Shown: positions 7,987-14,070 of the stretch, one piece after another
How positions within the stretch are numbered: position 1 is the first letter of the stretch
Layout: each line of letters opens with the position of its first letter
Assembly (NCBI GenBank): GCA_964393815.1
Contig: CAYMUP010000005.1
Location: forward strand, 1 to 41,873
Direction of reading: 5' to 3'
Length of the DNA: 41,873 nucleotides
Origin: JAGXIT01 sp964393815
GTDB taxonomy: Bacteria; Patescibacteriota; Saccharimonadia; Saccharimonadales; UBA4665
The notes under the pieces: generated by a model
The model's input: the letters and a program-made list of their open reading frames with translations, nothing else
What the model was told of the DNA's origin: nothing
The model's database searches: none
Program-made: the position numbers and the translations under genes

Positions 7987-7992
7987 TATAAT
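7987..7992 (+). promoter_or_regulatory. -10 box of the attenuated operon
   Basis: TATAAT ends 7 nt before the ATG of the short leader ORF at 8000. The transcript should therefore start at or very near that ATG. Confidence 0.55.
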
Positions 7993-7999
7993 TGCCTCA

Positions 8000-8071
8000 A
8001 TGAAACAGATGACCGCATTTTCTTATCTGTATACCGACTATATAAAGGCGGTACTTTCTGGTCGTTCGTAA
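8000..8071 (+). CDS. Tyr-rich leader peptide (candidate attenuator peptide)
   Basis: 23 codons, ATG to TAA, reading MKQMTAFSYLYTDYIKAVLS plus GRS. Three Tyr codons (TAT at 8024, 8030 and 8039) occur within six codons, with Phe just before. The peptide has no other obvious function. It begins 7 nt after a consensus -10 box and ends 25 nt before a strong terminator whose 5' arm can pair with bases inside this ORF. This is the layout of amino-acid attenuators such as those of trp, his and phe operons. It precedes a TyrA-like gene, so Tyr-tRNA supply is the likely signal. Translation of the ORF is inferred. Confidence 0.6.
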   Translation: MKQMTAFSYLYTDYIKAVLSGRS

Positions 8072-8126
8072 ATCTTAAACCCAAATAATGCAGACTGTAC
8101 CGCCTAAAGAGCGGTACTTTTTATTT
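8046..8126 (+). promoter_or_regulatory. Transcription attenuator with antiterminator/terminator switch
   Basis: Terminator: GTACCGC (8097-8103), 7-nt loop, GCGGTAC (8111-8117), then TTTTTATTT. Antiterminator: AGGCGGTAC (8046-8054), inside the leader ORF, is exactly complementary to GTACCGCCT (8097-8105), 9 bp. It competes with the terminator for the same arm. A third, weaker pairing TACCG (8032-8036) / CGGTA (8049-8053) could sequester the antiterminator arm. A ribosome stalled at the first two Tyr codons would cover 8032-8036 and leave 8046-8054 free, favouring read-through. The complementarity is seen; the direction of control is inferred. Confidence 0.65.
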
Positions 8127-8136
8127 AAGGAGGATT

Positions 8137-8838
8137 ATGAGAGAGAAAATTGGAATAATCGGTCTAGGCGACCTCGGAAAGAGACTGGCAACACAGGTTG
8201 CGAGCTCTGGTCTTGATGTTATTGCATTTGATAAACGTTCAATAGAGCTATTAGGCGCAGAGCTTGCAATAGACCCAATGCTCAATGTTGAACAAACAGA
8301 TTGGAACAAGATTGAGATTGTAGGTAGTCCAGATGAGGTTATACGGCGATCACCTGTAATACACTGGGCAGTACAATCATCATTGTTGCACGAGCTACCT
8401 AGCGAACTGCCAGACGACACGCTTGTCATACTTCACGACAGTGTTATGAGCAATAGTGAAATAGCTGTTGCAGAAAGGGATGATGCCAGTAAGTTTTGTA
8501 TCGTGCATTGCCTCGTCAATAGTAGACGACGTGTTTTTATTGCAGGGGATAATAAACGGGCTATTGAGCATTTTCGTGCAATTGGGTTGGAGCCAAAGGT
8601 AACCACAGTTCGTGAACACGACAAGTTGCTGGCACACTCGCAAGGCTTGCTAGCTACTTTAGTTGAAATGGGTGTTAGGTCAGAGCTAGAGAGAGCGTTT
8701 TTTGATGGTGATTTAACACCTTCTGGCGAAGAACTGCACGCCCTGCTTGAGCACCGTGAACTAAATTGGACAGCGAGCACTCTGAGGTCAATTTTAAAAA
8801 ATCCAGAACTACGTGACTTAAAGAGTAAAATAAGATAA
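8137..8838 (+). CDS. TyrA-like (prephenate dehydrogenase-like) NAD(P) dehydrogenase
   Basis: 233 residues. The N-terminus is a Rossmann fold (KIGIIGLGDLGKRLA) with an acidic residue ending strand 2 (VIAFDKRS). The middle and C-terminal parts follow the TyrA order: a strand SPVIHWAV, LPDDTLVILHDSVMSN (as in the DLASVK region), VHCLVNSRRRVFIAG (His at the place of the GLHPMFGP His), then VREHDKLLAHSQGLLATLVE, close to the TyrA EHDQxMAxxQxLxH helix. TyrA converts prephenate to 4-hydroxyphenylpyruvate. The HPMFGP motif is not conserved, so the substrate may differ. An ideal AAGGAGG lies 7 nt before the ATG. First gene behind the Tyr-rich attenuator and 10 nt before the B3/4 gene, so a role in Tyr/Phe metabolism or quality control is inferred. 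Confidence 0.6.
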   Translation: MREKIGIIGLGDLGKRLATQVASSGLDVIAFDKRSIELLGAELAIDPMLNVEQTDWNKIEIVGSPDEVIRRSPVIHWAVQSSLLHELPSELPDDTLVILHDSVMSNSEIAVAERDDASKFCIVHCLVNSRRRVFIAGDNKRAIEHFRAIGLEPKVTTVREHDKLLAHSQGLLATLVEMGVRSELERAFFDGDLTPSGEELHALLEHRELNWTASTLRSILKNPELRDLKSKIR

Positions 8839-8848
8839 GGAGATAACG

Positions 8849-9538
8849 ATGAACAAAATTACATTTAAAGTCGATGGTGCTATTTTTCAGAAACATCCAG
8901 ACTTCAGGCGTGCAATCATCACTGTAAGAGGTGTCGTAAATAGCGGTGACCTTGGCAATGAAATCGCCACTGAGGTTGAGCAGATAAAAAGTCTAAGCCC
9001 AGATGACGAGAGATTGACAGTGTGGAGAGAAGCCTTTGCGAGTGAGGGTATGAAAGTGCGAGACTTTCGCCCGTCAATCGACGCATTGGTAAAGCGTATC
9101 CAAGCTGACAAACCCTTTGGCTCCATCAACCCAATAGTTGATGTAGGTACAGTTGTGAGCCTCAAGTTTGTCTTGCCTGCTGGTGCTCACCCAATTCTTA
9201 GCGACACTCAAGAAGTTAGCCTTGAGCCAGCTAGTGGAGATGAGGTTGATACAACACTTGACGGCAAAACAGAGGCTGTAAATCGAGGTGAAATAGTGCT
9301 GAAAGATAACGGCAGACTTGCATCACGAAGGTGGGTGTGGCGACAAACACCGTTGTCACGTATCGGCAATAGTACTACCGATTTCTTTCTGAATATAGAC
9401 GCATTGGGTGCGATAGACGACAACAAACTGAACGAGGCTATAGTCTTCGCTCAGGATTTAATCAGCAGTACATTTGGCATTGAGACAAAAGCTATAATTT
9501 TGAGCTCACAGAACCCAGAGGAAACTTTGGAGCTTTAA
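8849..9538 (+). CDS. Solo B3/4-domain protein (PheT editing-domain homologue)
   Basis: 229 residues. The segment from about 65 to 215 has the B3/4 signature of the phenylalanyl-tRNA synthetase beta subunit as found in stand-alone proteins (COG3382 type): RPSIDALVKRI, NPIVDVGTVVSLKF, an LPAGAHPIL stretch, then WVWRQTPLSRIGNSTTDFFL near the C-terminus. In PheRS the B3/4 module hydrolyses Tyr wrongly attached to tRNA-Phe. For the solo family the substrate is not settled. AAGGAG is placed 8 nt before the ATG. The gene follows the TyrA-like gene by 10 nt, so the pair is under the same Tyr-rich attenuator. The combination hints at removal or sensing of misplaced aromatic residues; this is inference. 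Confidence 0.65.
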   Translation: MNKITFKVDGAIFQKHPDFRRAIITVRGVVNSGDLGNEIATEVEQIKSLSPDDERLTVWREAFASEGMKVRDFRPSIDALVKRIQADKPFGSINPIVDVGTVVSLKFVLPAGAHPILSDTQEVSLEPASGDEVDTTLDGKTEAVNRGEIVLKDNGRLASRRWVWRQTPLSRIGNSTTDFFLNIDALGAIDDNKLNEAIVFAQDLISSTFGIETKAIILSSQNPEETLEL

Positions 9539-9771
9539 CGTCCCTGCTCGTTACGTATGCTTGTATTTGCAAAGCCACGTTTTGCCATAGCCTCATCAAA
9601 CGTCTTGTCCATATACAACATATCGCCTATCCAGCCGAGGAAAAAGTAGTTAGCTGATACGCTTCGCCAGAAAGCACCTTTTGCATTGCCGAGATACCAG
9701 CGGTTGATAGGCAGTATAAAACTACAGAAAGTTAGTGTTTTGTATGTTTTGCGGTCTTTCACGATAGACAC
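9535..9771 (-). CDS. TM2-domain-like small membrane protein
   Basis: 78 residues. The core FCSFILPINRWYLGNAKGAF followed by FFLGWIGDMLY matches the TM2 layout: a first helix, a turn with R-(F/W)-YLG-x-x-x-G, and a second helix ending in an acidic residue. The N-terminus is basic and the C-terminus is soluble and charged. An AAGGAG site lies 7 nt before the ATG. The stop codons of this gene and the B3/4 gene overlap on opposite strands. Transcription comes from a promoter near 9954-9980 and passes through a structured leader with a terminator. Function of TM2 proteins in bacteria is generally unknown. Confidence 0.6.
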   Translation of the reverse strand: MSIVKDRKTYKTLTFCSFILPINRWYLGNAKGAFWRSVSANYFFLGWIGDMLYMDKTFDEAMAKRGFANTSIRNEQGR

Positions 9772-9800
9772 TCCTTGCTGAGTTGGTTTGTCCTCAGGAG

Positions 9801-9947
9801 TGCCAAATAAAAAAGGACACCGTGAGGTGTTCTAAGCCTTTGTCACAACAAGCGTCCGCCTGCTGTCTACACGGTGCCCTTTTCATAGTCGGACACCGCA
9901 CGGATATTACCGCTACGGTTTCTTGTTGTGACTTGTAAGCTTAGAAC
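9801..9947 (-). promoter_or_regulatory. Structured 5' leader with terminator (orphan riboswitch/attenuator candidate)
   Basis: Read on the minus strand: GTTCTAAGC (9947-9939) pairs with GCTTAGAAC (9837-9829), and GTCACAACAAG (9932-9922) with CTTGTTGTGAC (9852-9842). This gives 20 bp of long-range stem around about 70 nt. Inside, CGGTGTCC (9898-9891) pairs with GGGCACCG (9879-9872). Then comes a terminator, ACACC-TCAC-GGTGT followed by TTTTTTATTT (9830-9805). The octamer CGGTGTCC occurs a second time in that terminator, so GGGCACCG could pair with either copy. The terminator's 5' side also overlaps the outer stem. No T-box consensus is present. Known riboswitch classes were not recognised. Confidence 0.55.
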
Positions 9948-9953
9948 AAACCT

Positions 9954-9980
9954 ATTATATCATTTTCGGTAGAGGTACAA
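9954..9980 (-). promoter_or_regulatory. Promoter of the TM2 leader
   Basis: On the minus strand, TTGTAC (9980-9975) and TATAAT (9959-9954) are 15 nt apart. The start would be near 9947, the first base of the long stem. It overlaps the divergent -10 box of the gene at 9990. Confidence 0.5.
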
Positions 9981-9981
9981 T
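9976..9981 (+). promoter_or_regulatory. -10 box 8 nt before the ATG (leaderless)
   Basis: TACAAT ends 8 nt before the ATG at 9990. Confidence 0.4.
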
Positions 9982-9989
9982 ATGGGAGT

Positions 9990-10277
9990 ATGAAAATATC
10001 AAAAATATCAGTCGAGAACTTTCGCTCAATCAAGACAGCAAATATCCCACTTGATAGCTTTTCAATCTTTGTAGGTCAGAATAATCACGGTAAGACTAAC
10101 CTCTTTGAAGCCATAGAGTGGTTTTACACTGCAAAATCATCTCCAGAAGAGCTACATTTCAATAAAGAAACCAATCTGCCTATTTCAGTTGAGTTTGAAT
10201 ATGTCGATGTCACAGAAGAAGACATTGAAAAATTGAGCAGTGAAACTGCGTGTAGGCAAAAACAAAAGTGGCGGTAG
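9990..10277 (+). pseudogene. AAA ATPase (RecF/OLD-like), N-terminal fragment
   Basis: 95 codons. It begins as a typical SMC/RecF/OLD-type ATPase: ISVENFRSIKTANIPL, then the Walker A loop FVGQNNHGKTNLFEAIEWF at about residues 27-45. Homology runs to about residue 84. From about 10243 the DNA encodes, in another frame, the C-terminal half of a serine recombinase, and this frame ends at TAG 10275-10277. The signature, Walker B and D-loop regions are gone, so it should be non-functional. Relatives include OLD nucleases and other defence ATPases, so this may be the stump of a defence gene cut by recombination. Confidence 0.75.
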
Positions 10278-10908
10278 CGGACACGTACTCTCATACCGTT
10301 GCGATAATCCGAATTGTAAGAGAACTGTTAAGAGTGTTCGGGCTAAGTACATACTTGACGGGCTCTATGACGCCCTAAAGACGCTCCAACTCACCGATAA
10401 AGAGTACGAAGACTACAGTAAGCGTCTAGATGAGCTCACGGATGATAAAATTGACGAACTGCAATCAGAGCGACGAAGTCTCAACGGCGTCAAAAACATC
10501 AAAACGAAAGAACGAGACGAGCTATCACGCAAGTTTCGCGATATGACCGAGAACCACCCTTCTTATGCCGTTACAGAAACCGATATCACGGTACTTCACA
10601 ATGAGATTATCGACATTGAGGCTAGGATAGCCGAAATTACCTCAAAACTAAGGAACACAGATACCATCAAGCTCACGAAGGAAGAGTTTTTGAACTTGGC
10701 AAAAACAGCGTACGACAAGATGAGAGCTGGAACTCCGCTCGAAAAGGACATACTTGCACGAAAAATGCTTTTGAACTTAACCCTAAATGACGAAAGAGCC
10801 CCTTCCTTTATCTGGAAAGAGCCCTTTGCTACAGTGTTTGCTAACACCCAATCTTCTTTTGGTGCAATTTTACACTTTCGCGCGAACTCAGTTCCAGCGG
10901 AGGTGTGA
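10240..10908 (+). pseudogene. Serine recombinase, C-terminal fragment
   Basis: 222 codons from a GTG. The first residues are the second half of a recombinase zinc ribbon (SYRCDNPNCKRTVKS). The first Cys pair is missing. A long helical region follows (DEIDELQ-type coiled coil and KRLDELTDDKIDELQSERRS), the usual tail of large serine recombinases, and then the C-terminal helical block (LTKEEFLNLAKTAYDKMRAG). The last 15 codons lie in the GC-rich repeat that starts at the GCACCA core (10860). So the end of this frame depends on what is joined at the core, as in the intact recombinase at 14071. It is probably the other end of the gene whose N-terminus is at 6869. Confidence 0.8.
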
Positions 10909-11033
10909 GTAAGCCGCGCCGCCTGCGGGCGTGTAACGCCCGCTGCGCCCCGCCAGCCGCCCCCTTTTGCCTTTTTCTGAGATTTCCCCCGCAAAATTTC
11001 TTTTTTTAGCTGAAAAGGGGTTGGCTGGTGGTT
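10860..11033 (+). repeat. Inverted repeat A, left copy
   Basis: 174 bp, matching the reverse complement of 13604-13778 with only a few differences (length of T/A and C/G runs, one or two substitutions). The outer end is TGGTGC (10860-10865), the complement of the tRNA-Leu 3' end. It is much more GC-rich than its surroundings and holds the hairpin GCGGGCG-TGTAA-CGCCCGC (10925-10943). Confidence 0.9.
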
Positions 11034-11070
11034 CGACTACTGCCAAAGCAGTAGAGGCGGCACGGCTTTA

Positions 11071-11096
11071 GTCGGCAAAGCCGACGCGCTACGCGC
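11071..11096. repeat. Double-hairpin element, copy 1
   Basis: GTCGGC-AAA-GCCGAC (11071-11085) is followed at once by GCGCTACGCGC (11086-11096). It lies 25 bp before the -10 box of the cargo operon. A sister copy is at 13912-13939. Confidence 0.6.
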
Positions 11097-11120
11097 AACC
11101 CGAAACAGAGGGAAATCTGT

Positions 11121-11126
11121 TAAAAT
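11121..11126 (+). promoter_or_regulatory. -10 box of the cargo operon (leaderless)
   Basis: TAAAAT ends 9 nt before the ATG at 11136. It lies between the inverted repeat A and the first cargo gene, so the operon carries its own promoter inside the module. Confidence 0.45.
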
Positions 11127-11135
11127 AAGTAAATA

Positions 11136-11852
11136 ATGAACAATAGAGAAAAAATAACCGAACTTCTAAAGGAACACTTGCAAGCACGCGATGACGTGTA
11201 TGCGTTTTGGGTTGAAGGTTCCGCGCCGCAAGGCTATGCTGACGAGTTTTCTGGTATTGACTTATGGCTTAGTGTAGATGACGATAAAATCTTTATGGTT
11301 TATGATGACATTGAGCAGATATTATCGGAAATCGCTCCGATAGATTTTCGCTATGTCGTGAAAAACAAAGGCGAACTAGGGCAAAACGTCTATCATTTAG
11401 AGGGTATGAGCGAATTTCTGACGGTTGATGTGAATACGCAAGGCGTAAGCCGTGATGTGTATTTAGTAAAAGGTATTGACGATGCAGAGGTTATTTTTGA
11501 CAAGCAAAATATCGTAAAGTTCAAAGAACGCGAGCCAGCAAATGTGGACATTGAAGCCAAGCGCAAAAAACTGCAAGGCTTTTATGAACAAATGCGACCA
11601 AGCGTACTAAAAAATGTTCGTCGTGGCAAAAGTCTTGAGGTGTTATATTACTATCATCTTATTTTGCGCTACGCGACAAAGTTTTTGCGGCTAAAACATG
11701 GCTGGCACGAAAAAACTGACTTTGATTTGAAGCACATTTACCGAGATATACCCGAAGCCGAAGTAAAAAATCTTGAGCGATTTTATGATGTGCCTACTAG
11801 CGAGATTGAAAGTGTTTTGTCAGAACTTGAGGCATGGATACGGAGTTTATGA
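11136..11852 (+). CDS. Nucleotidyltransferase-fold protein with altered active site
   Basis: 238 residues, similar in layout to aminoglycoside nucleotidyltransferases (ANT(6)-like). The fingerprint is at residues 28-43: GSAPQGYADEFSGIDL. In the superfamily the pattern is G-S then D-x-D, normally SDIDL. Here the first metal-binding Asp is Gly (G40) and only D42 remains. A further acidic position occurs in FLTVDVNTQ. The C-terminal half is helical (YYYHLILRYATKFLRLKHGW). With one metal ligand gone, the enzyme may be inactive as a transferase or use another residue such as D36. First gene of an ATGA-coupled four-gene operon inside inverted repeat A. Resistance function should not be assumed. Confidence 0.7.
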   Translation: MNNREKITELLKEHLQARDDVYAFWVEGSAPQGYADEFSGIDLWLSVDDDKIFMVYDDIEQILSEIAPIDFRYVVKNKGELGQNVYHLEGMSEFLTVDVNTQGVSRDVYLVKGIDDAEVIFDKQNIVKFKEREPANVDIEAKRKKLQGFYEQMRPSVLKNVRRGKSLEVLYYYHLILRYATKFLRLKHGWHEKTDFDLKHIYRDIPEAEVKNLERFYDVPTSEIESVLSELEAWIRSL

Positions 11853-12595
11853 GAGCAAATACCCCTATCTCAACTGACCCTGTCTTTAGCGATGCTCGTC
11901 TTGCCAAGATATACGATGACTTCGACGGCGAACGGAGAGATTTAATCCCGTATGTCGATATGATAAAAAAGCTAAAAGCCCAAAATGTCATCGACTTCGG
12001 TTGCGGAACAGGCTCTTTGGCATTGTTGCTTGAGCAAGAAAGTATTGACGTTGTTGGCGTTGACCCTGCCGCTGCAATGATAGATGTCGCAAAGTCAAAG
12101 CCTCGTGCGGATAAAGTCCAGTGGATTGTTGGTGGAGCTGACCAGCTAACCGCTAATTCTGTCGATGTAGTTGTCATGACCGGCAATACCGCACAGGCAA
12201 TTGTCGAGCCGACACTATGGGACGATACGCTCAAGGGCATACACTCCGCTTTGCGGACGAACGGACACTTGGTATTCGAAACACGCAATCCCGATTTTCA
12301 GGCATGGGAAGAGTGGAATAAAGAAACATCGTTTCGTAGTATCACGATTGGTGGCGTCGGCCTTGTTGATGGCTGGGTGGAGCTGATTAAGGTTGCTTCA
12401 CCACTGGTAAGTTTTCGGTGGACATATGTTTTTCATAAAGACAACACCACAGTTACATCTGACTCGACGATACGCTTTCGCACAGTCGAAGAGCTCAAGC
12501 GAGATTTAACGAAGCATGGATTTGTCATCGAGGATATACGAGAAGCCCCAGACCGACCAGGCAAAGAGCATGTTGTGATTGCGAGAAGCCTATGA
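11849..12595 (+). CDS. Class I SAM-dependent methyltransferase
   Basis: 248 residues from the ATG at 11849, which overlaps the upstream stop as ATGA; an in-frame ATG at 11834 would add five residues. Motif I is VIDFGCGTGSLALLLEQ, with the acidic Asp of strand 2 in VVGVDPAAAMIDVA and the motif II region VDVVVMTGNTAQAI. The C-terminal part has the antiparallel sheet pattern of small-molecule methyltransferases of the UbiE/TehB type (GHLVFETRNPDFQAWEEW; VVSFRWTYVFHKD-like strands). Methyltransferases of this kind often travel with ANT-like genes in mobile cassettes of Gram-positive bacteria. Substrate unknown. Confidence 0.8.
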   Translation: MRANTPISTDPVFSDARLAKIYDDFDGERRDLIPYVDMIKKLKAQNVIDFGCGTGSLALLLEQESIDVVGVDPAAAMIDVAKSKPRADKVQWIVGGADQLTANSVDVVVMTGNTAQAIVEPTLWDDTLKGIHSALRTNGHLVFETRNPDFQAWEEWNKETSFRSITIGGVGLVDGWVELIKVASPLVSFRWTYVFHKDNTTVTSDSTIRFRTVEELKRDLTKHGFVIEDIREAPDRPGKEHVVIARSL

Positions 12596-13026
12596 CAAAC
12601 AAAACTCATCATTCTTTGAAGCAAGAAGATTATTTCTTTCCCTTCAAGTGGAACGAGAAAGCTATTTGGAAAATTGACGCGCCTGTCACTGAAATTGAAT
12701 TATCACAAATCGACTGGCTTCTAAATGTTGATTGGTTTGGGACTGATGAGCATCCGCTCACACCAAATGAAGTTATGGATAACCCGAAGCTAGATAGTGA
12801 GCACTACAAAAGAATCGAAAATGCGGACATGTCATACCCTATAGACTTAGGACTAAACACGCGCGTTGATAAACTTGTACCGTTTGATGGGCTACATAGA
12901 ATGTGCAAGGCAAAGATTCTTGGAATGGAGAAAATCAAATGCCGAATTATACCAATCGAGAAGGTTGTGCATCACGACGGGAATACCCTCTCTGCTAAGC
13001 GCAAGCCAAAGACAAAAGGTCTATGA
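12592..13026 (+). CDS. ParB/Srx-fold protein (ParB N-domain-like)
   Basis: 144 residues. The pattern is that of small ParB-nuclease-fold proteins: EIELSQIDWLLNVDWF, then PNEVMDNPKLDSEHYKRIENADMSYPIDL, then the hallmark DGLHRMCKAKILGMEKIKCR (D-G-x-H-R-x-x-K-A-x-x-x-G). This fold includes CTP-binding ParB, sulfiredoxin and phosphotransferases such as SerK, so the DGxHR box could bind a nucleotide. There is no helix-turn-helix, so it is not a partition ParB. It starts in an ATGA overlap with the methyltransferase and ends in another with the next gene. Confidence 0.65.
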   Translation: MTNKTHHSLKQEDYFFPFKWNEKAIWKIDAPVTEIELSQIDWLLNVDWFGTDEHPLTPNEVMDNPKLDSEHYKRIENADMSYPIDLGLNTRVDKLVPFDGLHRMCKAKILGMEKIKCRIIPIEKVVHHDGNTLSAKRKPKTKGL

Positions 13027-13631
13027 AAACTATCCGCGCTAGCTCCCCAGACGAAGCAATCCTTGTGTGGCTACAGGCAGAACTGAAGTCAAAGCGTTTT
13101 CAGAATGATTTACAAAAATCACTCGATAAATATGAACTAAGTACGCAAATCATTACTGACCCTGACCTTTCCGATGTAGCTGAAAATAGGCTACGTCTCA
13201 AAATCTTAAAAGATTATCGTGATTGGTTCGACAAAGATGTATATGCTTACAACTGGAAACTTGTTGAGCTGACGGCGAACGATATAAAAACACTCCGCTA
13301 CATTGACTATAGTTATTGGAACGAACTTAGCGATGATACCCAACTTGTAGGAGTTGCAGCCAAAAATGTAAAACGTGGTAAGGTTGTTTTCGATGTGAGC
13401 AACGACCACTTTTTTGACATCGCTAAAGCAGTAGACGCCGGAACACAATTTCCGCCGATTGTTGCACTTGAAAATGGTCAAGGTCTGGAAATTATCGAAG
13501 GGCACGCACGAGCGACGGGTTATTTGTTGTCCAACAATCGTAGCAAACCTTTGCAGGCAATAATCGTCACAACTTTACCGCCAAGTCGCCAAGGCGACAG
13601 CGCAACCACCAGCCAACCCCTTTTCAGCTAA
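13023..13631 (+). CDS. Second ParB/Srx-fold protein, tail inside repeat A
   Basis: 202 residues, starting in an ATGA overlap. The C-terminal domain has the ParB-like core: FPPIVALENGQGLEIIEGHA, then RATGYLLSNNRSKPLQAIIV (E-G-H-x-R-x-x-x-Y). The N-terminal half is helical and charged (RLRLKILKDYRDWFDKDVYA). The last nine codons come from inverted repeat A (from 13604), so the native C-terminus was probably replaced when the module formed. Two different ParB-fold proteins next to a transferase-fold protein and a methyltransferase form a consistent cassette; a joint role in modifying a nucleotide or small molecule is a guess. Confidence 0.6.
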   Translation: MKTIRASSPDEAILVWLQAELKSKRFQNDLQKSLDKYELSTQIITDPDLSDVAENRLRLKILKDYRDWFDKDVYAYNWKLVELTANDIKTLRYIDYSYWNELSDDTQLVGVAAKNVKRGKVVFDVSNDHFFDIAKAVDAGTQFPPIVALENGQGLEIIEGHARATGYLLSNNRSKPLQAIIVTTLPPSRQGDSATTSQPLFS

Positions 13632-13778
13632 AAAAAGAAATTCTGCGGGGGGAAATCTCAGAAAAAAAGCAAAGGGGGCGGCTGGCGGGGCGCAGCGGGC
13701 GTTACACGCCCGCAGGCGGCGCGGCTTACTCACACCTCCGCTGGAACTGAGTTCGCGCGAAAGTGTAAAATTGCACCA
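13604..13778 (-). repeat. Inverted repeat A, right copy
   Basis: Reverse complement of 10860-11033 with a few differences. Its outer end GCACCA (13773-13778) is shared with the outer end of repeat B. The hairpin GCGGGCG-TTACA-CGCCCGC type core is kept. Confidence 0.9.
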
Positions 13779-13877
13779 TTTTGGGAAAAGAACGGAAATT
13801 GTCGCCCTTTTGGGCGATTTTTTCTTTGGCCCAGCGCAGCGCAAACCAGCTGTTTTCCTGGGGGGAGGAAATTTTGG
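13773..13877 (+). repeat. Inverted repeat B, left copy
   Basis: 105 bp, identical by eye to the reverse complement of 15536-15640. It starts with the GCACCA core and ends in AGGAAATTTTGG. It carries the internal hairpin GTCGCCC-TTTT-GGGCGAT type near 13801-13819. It is a copy of the DNA that encodes the last about 35 residues of the recombinase at 14071, placed upstream of that gene in opposite orientation. Confidence 0.95.
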
Positions 13878-13878
13878 C

Positions 13879-13904
13879 GCGCTAGCAAGCTAGCGCACTT
13901 TTTG
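13879..13904 (+). terminator. Hairpin with T-tract after repeat B
   Basis: GCGCTAGC (13879-13886) and GCTAGCGC (13889-13896) form an 8-bp palindromic stem followed by ACTTTTTGTTTC. It would insulate the recombinase gene from transcription entering from the cargo side. Confidence 0.6.
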
Positions 13905-13911
13905 TTTCTCA

Positions 13912-13939
13912 GTCGGCAGAGCCGACATGCTCCGCATGC
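13912..13939. repeat. Double-hairpin element, copy 2
   Basis: GTCGGC-AGA-GCCGAC (13912-13926) is followed by ATGC-TCC-GCAT. It is the same design as 11071-11096 and again sits just before a -10 box. Confidence 0.6.
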
Positions 13940-14068
13940 TACAATAATAAGTGGAATACAAATCATTTGACGGTCTTTTCTATTTGAGCACTCAAATAGC
14001 CGTTTCGCGCAAGTTAGACTCGTCTGATTTGTATTCCAGCGAAGCGGCTTTTTGAGTTCAGGGGGGGG
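13940..14068 (+). promoter_or_regulatory. Recombinase promoter and switch-like leader with G8 ribosome site
   Basis: A -10-like TACAAT (13940-13945) would start RNA near 13952. Stem 1 is TGGAATACAAATCA (13952-13965) with TGATTTGTATTCCA (14025-14038), 14 perfect bp. Within it is the hairpin CTATTTGAG / CTCAAATAG (13980-13999). Stem 2 is GCCGTTTCGC (13999-14008) with GCGAAGCGGC (14039-14048), 10 bp, followed by TTTTTG, a terminator. Stem 2 crosses stem 1, so they exclude each other or form a pseudoknot. A run of eight G (14061-14068) ends 2 nt before the ATG and acts as the ribosome site. Confidence 0.55.
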
Positions 14069-14070
14069 AC

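Noticed and set aside
9801..9947. T-box leader
   Set aside because: No AGGGUGGNACCGCG-like antiterminator box and no aminoacyl-synthetase or amino-acid gene downstream.
10860..13778. Repeat A as a purely artificial assembly fold-back
   Set aside because: Not excluded, but the two copies differ at several positions, which argues for real diverged repeats. The identical repeat B keeps this alternative open and is noted in the finding.
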